Assembly (NCBI RefSeq): GCF_003336805.1
Contig: NZ_QFWJ01000002.1
Span: forward strand, 434,001-498,000
DNA: 64,000 nucleotides
Reading direction: 5' to 3'
Origin: Marinospirillum perlucidum
GTDB taxonomy: Bacteria > Pseudomonadota > Gammaproteobacteria > Pseudomonadales > Halomonadaceae
Shown here: positions 10,601 to 22,600 of the stretch, one piece after another
How the letters are laid out: every line of letters starts with the position of its first letter
How positions within the stretch are numbered: the stretch's first letter is position 1
Notes under the pieces: model-generated
The model's input: only the letters and a program-made list of their open reading frames with translations
The model's database searches: none
Told to the model about the DNA's origin: nothing
Translations under genes and position numbers: made by a program

Positions 10601-13600
10601 TGAGGGTGTAATTACCACCGGTCAGTTGGACAAGGCTTTGGTAGTTTTGACTACCACTCGTGGTGATATTGCCTTGCAGATAGATATTGCCACTGGAGCC
10701 TGCATTCAAAGATAGGGAACCGCTGGAATTGATGGTTCCATCCAGGGCACCTTGAACATAGATGTTACCGGTGGTGTTGACTCCCAAGGCATAGTCAAAA
10801 GCCAGCTCCTGAATATAAATATTACCGGTGTGGCTACTGCGGCCAAAAAGGATATTCCCTGCGGTAATGGAAAGATCGCCAAGATCATACTGAGTATCAT
10901 GGGTGCCAGCCGCTAAGCAGCTGGTGTCACTACAAATTTCCAGGGTGTTGGCTGTGTTCGAGGATGATAGTTGAACACTGCCTGTGCCTGCATCAATAGT
11001 CGTGCCCGTGCCGGTGTCCAGCCCCTCATCAATGGAGAGACTGATGTTGCCGTTGGAGGCACTGGTGTCGAGATTGATACCATTCAGAGCCAGGCTGGAC
11101 ACGTCCAGGCTGATACTGCCAGCGCTCAAGCTACCACTAAAAGTGGTTGTGCCTGTTCCCGCTTGTTGAGTCAGTGCTCCTGTTACGGAGATGCTATTCA
11201 GTTGGGAGTCAACGGCACTGACCAGGGTTAAACCGGCCAGGCTCTGAGTGCTACCCAGGGCTCCATCAAGAAGGATATTGCCATTACTGGCCTGGAGGCT
11301 AAGGCTTTGGCTGCCTGCAGTTTGGCCATCCACAGTTGACTGGAAGTGGATCTTGCCCTGATTGCTCTTTAAGCTGGCTGTTTGATTAATCTGGACGGCA
11401 TTGGCCAATATCAAATCTTTATGCGTGGTGATATCGCCTGCTACCACTATCTGCCCATCACTGGCCGTATTGAGTGTCAGTGCACCCGTGTTGCTTCCAC
11501 TGCCACTACTGCTATCGTAACCACCATCAACAGTGAGCGTTTTGCCACTTCCTTGGGTAGTGACTTCTAAATCGAAAGGCAGCGTGAGGTTGCGCAGAAT
11601 AATGTTGCCTTGATGTTCTTTACCTGTTTCCTGGCTACCTATATGAACCTGGCTGGCATCCACCGTAATGCTGCTGGTCAGGGTGTAAACAGCCGGGCTA
11701 GTCAGTCCAGTAGTATCACAATCCCCAGTTAGGCAAACCAAGAGGGTGGCACTGGTGTTTTGAGAACTGAGCGAGGCAACACCGGATACACTGCCCGCCG
11801 AGACGGTTAAATCTCCCAGTGCTGTAAAGGTATCCGTATATAAATAAATGGAGCCGGAATCCACGGCGGAAGCATCCAGACTGCTCTGGTGACCAAATTG
11901 CAGGCTGGCTGAATTAATTCTGATGGTTTCTGCAGTGATTTGGGTGGATCCGGCCAGTTGGGTTAGTCCTGACGCTGAGGTGATTTCGAAGGCGCCCCCG
12001 CTATTGATCTGCAGATTACCATTCAAGTTGATGTTGTTGGCAGAGGTCAGAGTGAGTGCTGACAGATTGCTAGCTGCTTGCAGGGAAATATCCCCAGTGC
12101 CAGCCAGAAGTTCCAGGCTATAACCTTGGCCGGAAACTGCAGAGCCAAGAGTCAGGCTATTGTTGTTGGTGTTGATCTGGGTGTTGCCTGTGAGGGTTAA
12201 GTCACCCGTCAAGGCCAGACTGCCATTTAAGGCCAGACTGGTAGTCAGGTTGACCGTACCTGCTGTGATGTCTAAACCTGTTAACGGTGTTGAGGCACCA
12301 ACATTGCCTTGAAAAGCGACAGCGGCTGTTCCTGCGTCAAGGGTCAGAAAGTAGGCACCATCCAGCGTTGATTCAAAGGTGATATTGTTATTGGTCGTTT
12401 TTAATTGCAGGTCACTCGTTAGAGTCACTGCTCCTGAATAGGTCTGACTGCCGCTGGTGGTGACATTGCCGCCCAGCGAAGTCGTTCCGGCCACACTGAG
12501 CGAAGAGCCACTGAGCGCTGCATTCAGGACCAGATTCTGATAACTCTGAGCCCCGGTTGAGGTGAGATCAGCATTCAGGGTTGCCGTGCCAGCAGTGGTG
12601 AAGCTATTCAGACCGCTAGCGGTGCTATCCAGTTGGAAGTCAGCATTTTGAATCACCAGGCTGTTGCCACCGCCAGTGATGCCGCCCGTGGCGGTAATCA
12701 ATTGACTGGCATCGGCAGTCAGCGTGCGTGTGGCGGAGGAACCGGTCAGAGTGATGGCGCCGGTGTAAGTCTGATCACCGCTGGTGGTGACATCACCCCC
12801 CAGCGAAGTCGTACCGGCCACGCTGAGCGAAGAAGCACTGAGTGCGGCGTTCAGGACCAGGTTCTGATAACTCTGAGCTCCGGTAGAGGTGAGGTCAGCA
12901 TTCAGGGTCGCCGTGCCAGCAGTGGTGAAACTATTCAGACCACTGGCAGCGCTACCCAGTTGGAAGTTAGCAGTTTGAATCACCAGGCTATTGCTGCCAC
13001 CCGTTATCCCGCCAGAAACAGTGACTAGCTGACCAGCCCCCGCCGTCAGCGTACGTGTGGCGGAGGTGCCGGTTAGGGTGATGGCGCCGGTGTAAGTCTG
13101 ATCACCGCTGGTGGTGACATTGCCGCCCAGCGAAGTCGTTCCGGCCACACTGAGCGAAGAGCCACTGAGTGCAGCGTTCAGGACCAGATTCTGATAACTC
13201 TGAGCTCCGTTTGAGGTGAGATCAGCATTCAGGGTCGCCGTGCCAGCAGCGGTGAAGGTGTTCAGACCGCTAGTGGTGCTATCCAGTTGGAAGTCAGCAT
13301 TTTGAATCACCAGACTGTTGCCACCGCCGGTGATGCCGCCCGTGGCGGTAATCAATTGTCCGGCACCTGCAGTCAGGGTACGCGTGGCAGAAGAGCCGGT
13401 CAGGGTGATGGCCCCGGTGTAAGTCTGATCACCGCTGGTGGTGACATTGCCGCCCAGCGAAGTTGTTCCGGCCACACTGAGCGAAGAGCCACTAAGTGCG
13501 GCATTCAGGACCAGATTCTGATAACTCTGAGCCCCGGTTGAGGTGAGATCAGCATTCAGGGTCGCTGTGCCAGCAGCGGTGAAGCTATTCAGACCGCTAG

Positions 13601-16600
13601 CGGTGCTATCCAGTTGGAAGTCAGCAGTTTGAATCACCAGACTGTTGCTGCCACCCGTGATGCCGCCTGTGGCGGTAATCAATTGACCTGCACCTGCAGT
13701 CAGAGTGCGCGTAGCGGAGGTGCCGGTCAGGGTGATGGCCCCGGTGTAAGTCTGATCACCGCTGGTGGTGACATTGCCGCCCAGCGAAGTTGTTCCGGCC
13801 ACACTGAGCGAAGAGCCACTAAGTGCGGCATTCAGGACCAGATTCTGATAACTCTGAGCCCCGGTTGAGGTGAGATCAGCATTCAGGGTCGCTGTGCCAG
13901 CAGCGGTGAAGCTATTCAGACCGCTAGCGGTGCTATCCAGTTGGAAGTCAGCAGTTTGAATCACCAGACTGTTGCTGCCACCCGTGATGCCGCCTGTGGC
14001 GGTAATCAATTGACCTGCACCTGCAGTCAGAGTGCGCGTAGCGGAGGTGCCGGTCAGGGTGATGGCCCCGGTGTAAGTCTGATCACCGCTGGTGGTGACA
14101 TTGCCGCCCAGCGAAGTTGTTCCGGCTACGCTGACCGAAGAGCCACTGAGCGCTGCATTCAGGACCAGATTCTGATAACTCTGAGCCCCGGTTGAGGTGA
14201 GATCAGCATTCAGGGTTGCCGTGCCAGCAGTGGTGAAGCTATTCAGACCGCTAGCGGTGCTATCCAGTTGGAAGTCAGCAGTTTGAATCACCAGACTGTT
14301 GCTGCCACCCGTGATGCCGCCCGTGGCGGTAATCAATTGACCGGCACCTGCAGTCAGAGTGCGCGTAGCAGAAGAGCCGGTCAGGGTGATGGCCCCGGTG
14401 TAAGTCTGATCGCCGCTGGTGGTGATGTTACCACCCAAGGAGGTAGTGCCTGTAGCACTGAGGCTGGCTGCTTGAATACTAAAGCCATCCGCCAATGTTA
14501 AAGAACCGGAACTGTTGATGGCTAAGGCACCCAAAGCACCGTCAGTGGCAGCACCTACCTGGTCATTAAAGCTGGTATTGCCAATCAGGGTGAGACCATA
14601 GGCTTGAGTGGCCTGAGAATTCAGGGTGCCATTAAAGGTAATTGTTTGAAGAACACTGCTGTTATTCTCAGCGGTAAGTTGAGCCGCTGAGTTAAGCACC
14701 ACTGCTCCGGAATAGGTTTGGTTACCGGTGGTGGTTATATCTGCACCGAGCGAGATGCTGCCACCATTCGAATTTAACGTCAGGTTTTGGCCGGTGTAGT
14801 TTCCAAGGACCGAGATCTGGTGAGTGGCAGCGTTTTCCAGAGTGACATCAAAGCTGGTACTCAGTGTCTTGAGTGAAATATTACCTTCATGCGTACTTCG
14901 GCCGATTTGGATACTGCTTGCTGTTACTGCCAGGCTGCCTAAATCATAGACGGAATCAAAAATGCCGGTGCAGGATGAAGATGCACTTGAGCAGACAAGT
15001 AGACTGTTGGTGGTCGTCAGGGGTGCCAAAGTCACCTGGCCACTACCTGCATTCAATTCAGAAGCGGCACCAAAGGTCAGGTTGTCAGCATAGACTTCCA
15101 GCGTTTTTCCATCAGTAACTGTGAGCGTTTTATTGTCGGCTAATACCACTGTACCGGTTTGAAGACTGAGGGTGTCGGCGGTTAAGTCGCCCTGGAAAGA
15201 GGTGCTGCCACTTCCGGTGCTTTGAGTTAAGGCACCGGCCAGCGTTGTCGTTCCAGTAGCATTGAAATCGACATTGTTGGCATGCTGTACAGTCAGGTCC
15301 GTTAGTCCCGTAAGCTGCCCGGAGAAGCTGATATCAGCCCAGCTACTAGAAGTGCCTGATGTGCCTGTGGCAAGAAGCAGGTTTCTCTGGGTTGTATCAG
15401 CAGTACTAATAGCAGCAAAGCTGAGGTTCTGATTATCACCTGATGCCAAGCTGGTATCGCCACTGGCATGCAGTGTCAGGGTGTCGGCATAGGTTTGATA
15501 GCCAGAGGTCGTCACACTGCTTGCATATAGGGACGTGGTGCCATCAACATTTAAATTGAGCAGGCCGCTGGCACCGGAACTGCCCAGCGACCAGTTGGCT
15601 TGGTTGACCTCTAGGCTGCGACCATCACCGGTCAGGCCGCCAGTCATACTGATCAACTGTCCGGCATCCGCAGTTAGAATTCTAGTGCCTGCTGCTGTAC
15701 CCGCCAGGGTGACCTGGCCTGTGTAGGTCTGGCTACCCTGGGTGGTAATATTACCTGCCAGACTGGCTGTACCGGTGATTTCCAGGCTGTCCAATTGAGT
15801 TGTGCTACCCAGATTATCGCTCAGGACAGCATTCCCTGTTATCAACAGGCTTTGCTGCCCTGCGCTGGAGGCATTAACACCACCACCCAGGGTCACTGTG
15901 CCTGCTTTCAGGTGATGGGTTTTTCCGGCAGTACCTGCCAGGGTGCTAGCTCCAGTTATTTCAAGTGATCCCAGGCCCGTTGTTGCACCCAGGTCACCAG
16001 TAAAGCTGGCTGCCCCGGAAATGATCAGACTCTGCTCACTGGCAGTCGTGCCATTGAGACTGCCATCAAAACTGACAGTTGTAGCGGTCAGTGTTTGAGT
16101 CGAACCATTGGCTCCGGCTAGTGTCAGTGTGCCGTTATAAGTCTGGGTACCCGTGGTGGTCACGTTTCCACCCAAGGAGATACTGCCTGCCGTTACATCC
16201 AGGCTGTTGAGGTTGGTCGTGCCACCGACATGACCAGTGAAGCTGGCCGTTCCGGTTCCCGCAGCCAGAGTCAGGGTCTGGCTACCATCCATGGTGGAAG
16301 CAAAGCTGATATTGCTGTTCGTAGTGGTCAGGGTGCGATCCCCATTAGCCAGGGTTACAACACCCTGGTAAGTCTGGTTGCCTGTTGTAGTAATGTCCGT
16401 AGCCAGAATCAGGCTGTTATTATTTTCCAGATTCAGGGTGGCGGCATCAGCCAGCGTATTAACCTGCAGGTCACTGTCCTTATGTAGGATATCAAGGCTG
16501 CTGCCGTTCATATTGGCAGTCAAAGTGACGGGGTCAGTTCCACTGAGTCTTTCTGTACCCAGCCAGGCATTTTTTCCATCGGTGCCAGATAGATTCAACT

Positions 16601-19600
16601 GGTTGGCTTTAACCATCAAACGCTGAGTGGAGGTTCCCAGGTCAGTACCAGCGCTCAGCTGAATTGTATTGGCCGAAGCAATATCATCCGCTGCTGTGCT
16701 AGTGATGGAGCCCGCCGCATTTAGAATCAGGGTGCCAGTTCCACCAACGCTGACGGCATCACCTAAAATCAGATTGCCTTCGTCACTGTCAGTGACGGTG
16801 GTGACGGACAGGGTTTTGCCATCCCCGGCAGACAAACTGGCTCCCCCCCCACCCAAAGTCAGATTGCCGGCATGGTTGATATACAGGGAGCCGCTTGCTG
16901 TACCACTGAGAGAACCAGCCTTGATTCTCAAAGACTCCGTACTGCTGCCGATGGTGTCCGCATTCAGTGTCAGGCTGCCGGTCGCGGCTAAACGAGACGT
17001 ACCTGCTGCATTGAGGATAGAGCCGGTTCCTACATTCAAGGCCAGATCACCCGTTCGGCTGAAAGCCCCCTCCACCTGAATAGTGCCACTCATACCCGAG
17101 CGACCGATTTGCAGGGTGCCCGTGGTGATTTTTCCAGTCAGATCATCCGCAATATCCAAACGACCTGCTGTAGCGGTGCCACCCAGATGAATGGCTTTGG
17201 TTACATCCGATGTGGCCAGAATAACGCGGTTGGTTCCCGCATTAATTGTACCTGCAACGGTTGTGGTGATCTGAAGATCTGAGCGTAATTCGATATTGCC
17301 GCTGGCTGCTGTGATGCCGGTATCACTCACCGTCAGCACACCGGAAGTGGCATCAATCCGGATGGCGTTGTTGCCAGTAGCCACACTGCTGCTGGCTGTT
17401 GAAGCGGTGACGTTTAAAGAAGCCGCAGTACTGGTGTAAGTAATCGTTGAGTCAGCAGCCATGCCAGTGTTGGTCAGACTGACTAAAGCAATGTTATTGG
17501 CTCCAGTCAGATCAATCAGTTGGGCTGTGTTAACTGTTAACTGATCAAGGCTGGTGATGACACCAGCACCGGTGACTTGATAAGCATCCAGGTTCAGGTG
17601 ACTGAAGTTGGTGGCAGCAAGGCTTTCGATGACCAGGTTGTTGCTGGCAGCCTTGTCGGTCGAAAAATTAACTCGGTCAGTGGTGATTAAAGCCAGCTCA
17701 TCAGCAATCAGGTAGTTGGTAACTGCATCGGTTCCACCCAAAGTGGCCGAAGCAGCTCCAAGATTGAAAGTGATCTGCCCATCGGTGCCATTGGTGGACA
17801 GGCTGCTGCCGGTATTCAGAGTGATAGCGGGTGCAGTGATATTGATCTGGGCATTGGCTGCGTTGGCCTGAATGGCTCCGCTGTTCGTCAGTGAGGCGGC
17901 AGTAATCGCTAGAGTGCCAGTGCCGGTTAACTCCAGAGTTTTGATGGCAGCAGTGGTCAGGGTTCCTTCGCTATTCAGTGACAGGCTTGTTGCAACACTC
18001 AGGTTTTCATTGATATTCAGGTGACCGTTTGCAGTACCCGCATTAATATCAAGAGTGGCACTGTTCACTGTCAGGCCAGCGATACTATTCACAGTGCCCA
18101 CACTCAGATCACCTTTATGCAGTAAATCCAGTGCCCCAGTGATATCACCGGCCAGGGTGGTGCTGGCCTTGGTGGAGTCAATCCAGGTATCGCCACCTGC
18201 ACTGATATACACGTTCCCAGCGGCAGTCATGAGACGCTGAGAAGAGCTGCCCAAGTCAGTCCCGGCTTCTGCAATGACGCTGTCGCCAGTAAGTAAGCCC
18301 GCACCAGTCATGTTGCTGGTTGCTGTCAGATTGATTGTTCCGGTGGAAGTAATTGCTTCACTAACCGTTAAGTTACGGGCCGCTTCAGTGGTTGCCAGTG
18401 AGATCGTCGAAGAGCCAGTAATGCCAGCGACAGTTGTGCCACCTGCGGCCACAGAGCCTACCGACAAATGCCCCAGGCTCTGCGAGAGATCAAAGCCATT
18501 GGTGGCCGACCCGGCCACCAGAGTGGTGTCGGTACTGCTGGTTGCACTGCTGTCAATCCAGGCTTCATTGTCACTGGTGACAATCAGGTTGTTGGTGTGG
18601 GTGGTAATGCGGCTGCCACTGGCTCCAATACTGCCGGTGGCATTCAGATAGATGCCTCGGCCAGATAAGGAGCCTGTACTGGTGCTTGTGATATTACCAT
18701 TCGCACCAGTAGAAAGTTTCAGGTCACCGGCATTAGCATTGAGTGCCTGATTCACATTCAGGTGATTGCCATCACCTGAAACAGCCAGTGTTATACCGGT
18801 TGCAGAAACGCCGTTCAACGTGGAAGCATCCAGGCGGCTGGTTGCGCCAATCGTCAAAGCACCACCTGCCTGGGTGAGATCAAAGGTACCGGTTGCTGTA
18901 CCGGCCAGGGTCGTCGCCGAGGTCTGCGATGCAGCCCAAACATTACCGCCACCAGCGACCAGAGTCAGGTTGGTAGCATCAAGAGTCAGCCGGTTGCTGG
19001 TATCCGTGCCAATCGCGGCTCCGGCCTCAACAATGACATTATTACCAGAGAGCAGGCCGGTACCGGTGATATTGGCATTAGTAGCCGTTGACAGTTTTAG
19101 ATCACCGGTACCTGCATTCACCGCTTGATTGATAGCCAGATGGTTGGCGTCACCCGTGACGGCGAGAGTAATGCCGGTTGCATTAATACCGTCAACTGCA
19201 GTGCCGCTAGAATCGGCTCCAGAACCAACAGTCAAGGCACCACCTGCCTGGGTGAGATCAAAGGTACCGGTTGCTGTACCGGCCAGGGTCGTCGCCGAGG
19301 TCTGCGATGCAGCCCAAACATTACCGCCACCAGCGACCAGAGTCAGGTTGGTAGCATCAAGAGTCAGCCGGTTGCTGGTATCCGTGCCAATCGCGGCTCC
19401 GGCTTCAACAATGACATTATTACCAGAGAGCAGGCCGGTACCGGTGATATTGGCATTAGTAGCCGTTGACAGTTTTAGATCACCGGTACCGGCATTCACC
19501 ACTTGATTGACGGTCAGATGGTTGGCGTCACCCGTGACGGCGAGGGTAATGCCGGTTGCAGAAACGCCGTTCAACGTGGAAGCATCCAAGCGGCTGGTTG

Positions 19601-22600
19601 CACCAATCGTCAAAGCACCACCTGCCTGGGTGAGATCAAAGCTACCAGTTGCTGTGCCGGCCAGGGTCGTCGCCGAGGTCTGCGATGCGGCCCAAACATT
19701 GCCGCCACCAGCGACCAGAGTCAGGTTGGTAGCATCAAGAGTCAGCCGGTTGCTGGTACCCGTGCCAATCGCGGCTCCGGCTTCAACAATGACATTATTA
19801 CCAGAGAGCAGGCCGGTACCGGTGATATTGGCATTGGTAGCCGTTGACAGTTTTAGATCACCGGTACCTGCATCCAGTGCCTGAGCGACATTCAAGTGGT
19901 TACCATCCCCAGTGATACCAATGGTGATGTTGTTGGCGATTAGCCCATTGATATTACCAAGAGTTCCACCTGCATCAAGCGTATCAACAGTGAGTTCTGC
20001 ATTGTTTTTTAGATTGAAATCACCAATGCTGTTTGTACTATCTTCCTCATGCCGACCTGCCAGACGACCAATACTGTTGCCGCTACTGCCTAAGTTAACG
20101 CTTCGATTGGTTCCGTTGCCTGCAAGGATAATCAGCAATGAAGAAGCAGTGATACCGCCATGACCACCATCCTGGTTGATTGCACCACTGCCATCTGTGT
20201 TACTCATGGCCTCCATGCGCAGTCCACCATTGGTGGTGGATATTTCCCCTGTCAGAAGGCTAAAAGAAGAAGCTTTCAGGTGGATGTTGCTGCCGGAATT
20301 ACTGTTGGTGATATTGGCATTGGTAGTCAATACCCCATTCACACCAAGGACAAGGTTGCCACTGTCAGTCGTGATGCCAGCCAAGCTGTCCACTGTGCCG
20401 ATAGATAGCGCTTGGTTATTTTTCAAGCTGAGATTGCTGCCAGTACCGGTAATGTTGGCTGCCAGGGTTTCAATCAGGTTGGCGTTGCTGTGAAGATTCA
20501 GGTCACCTGTGGCAGCAGAATTCAGACGCAAACCTTTGGATACCAGGCCTCCATGGGCTGCTGCTTGTGCAATACTGTTGGCAGTCAAATTAATAAATCG
20601 GCCAGCTGCATTAGCGGTTACGGTTCCGCTGTTCAGGTTGAGTGCGTCAGTGGCAGTGAGTAGGATATTGCCATCACTAGCCGTTAAATCAGAGTCAAGA
20701 GAGAGTGTGTTACCACTCAGTGAGATACTGTTGCCAGCACCTGTAGAAGTGACGTTTCCACCACTGACGCTGCTGATATTTCTGGTGGCATTCAGCGTGA
20801 TATTGCCATTAGCCACCAGAGACTTAGAGACTGTAATATCAGTATCGACACCGGTAGTAGATAGAGAAACAGGATTTGTGCCGGTGTGAGTGAGGCCAGT
20901 ATAAGTCGTTCCGGCAAGGGTTAACTCACCTACATTCAAGTGACCCTGGCTCTGAACCAGGGTCAGGCCATTGGTTACAGAACCGGCTAGCGTTGTTGTA
21001 TCACTAGTCGTGTTAGCTTTGTTGTCAACCCAGCCCTGATTGCCACTATTAATGACCAGATTGTTTGTTTCGGTGAGCAGGCTTCTGCCAGAAGTGCCAA
21101 GAGAACCGCCGACGTCCAGCACAACACTGTTTCCTTTGATGCTGCCTGTATTGGTGTTGGCTCTGGTAATATCACCACTAATGTCGAGAATCAGGTTGCT
21201 CGCATTTGTATTAATACTGCTGCTATTGCCAAGGGATAAATTACCGTCGCTGCTGATCTTGATAGTGTTAATGCCAGCATTATTCGGAGCATAAATAACA
21301 TTGTTGGCAAGTGAGATACTGCTTGCTTTGAGCGTGGAATTCCCGGCAGTGGTGGCCTCTCCTAAAGTGAGAATTCCACTGGTTGTGAATTGAGCGATAT
21401 TTGCACTGGACGTTATTCCTTCACTGATTGCAAGGCCACCGCTGGTGTTAGCAACATTGATATTGCCTGTACCAGCATTCATGCCTTGATTGAAAGTGAA
21501 ATCTTTGGCTATTAGAGTAATGCTGCCGCCATTGCTGCTAAGACCTGAATTGGCATCTCCGGCAGAGCCAACGGTCAAGGAGCCAGTAGTGCCTTGTGTT
21601 GTCGCAGGCGAGTGGGCTTCCAGATGGATATGGCCGCCATTGGTGGTAATGCCGCCCTGGATATTGATGTTGTTGCCAGCCTGCAAAGTAATGCCAGTGC
21701 CAGCATTGGTAATATTGATTGCCGCTGCAGCGTCTTGGGTGATGTTATTGGTAGCTTGCAAAATGACATCGGCTGTTTGGCTGTTGATGGTGCTATTGAG
21801 AATATAATAATCTTTTCCAGCATCCGTAATGAAATCAATATTCGTACTAGTTGTGTCTTGTCCATCAGCGGGTAACGGATCTGGAATCGTGGCAACTATA
21901 TTAATATCTCTGGGATCCAGCAATAGCGTCCCTGTCTTGCCCTCAGGTGCTCTCAGATCGGCACTGCCGGAATAGGCCAGGTTCATTTTGCCGGACACTT
22001 CGGCAAAACCGCCATCACCGCCCTGATCACCGCCCCGGGCAGTTAAGCTGCCGGAAAAACGCGTCCAATCATCAGCCCAGGTAATGATGCGTCCACCATC
22101 GCCTTGATCGGTCGCGTCGGCGTTGAGCTGCACCCCACTGGTGACGATTACCTTGTCGGCATTGGCAATATCCGGATTCAGACCCTGGTAATCACCACCC
22201 ACCAGGATTTCCCCGCCTCCGCTAGCGCCGCTGACATCCACCTGGGTGCTACCGGACAAGGCAATATTCTGGCCCAGCAGATGGATCTGGCCGCCGGACT
22301 GGCTTGAAGAAGAGGCATCCAGCTGACTCTGGTCGCTGATTAACAGGGTGGAATCCAGAGCCTCCAGAGTAATCTGGCCACCCTGGCTGGCTTCATCCTG
22401 GGCCGAGGCATCGACCTGGCCGGTATTGATGATGGAGCTATCACTGCCGCCGCTGCCGACCAGTCGAATTTCACCGCCACTGTTATCAATCCGGCCTGCA
22501 CGGACGATGCCTTCGTTATTGACGACACGGGAAAAAATTTCCTGAGCGACCCGGCCTTCCAGATGGATGCTGCCGCCTTGGGCACTCAGTTCACCCGAGT

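Noticed and set aside
7747-19914. Regularly spaced repeats that could suggest a CRISPR array
   Set aside because: Units are 204-378 bp, contiguous, in frame and without unique spacers, and lie within one open reading frame. They are protein repeats.
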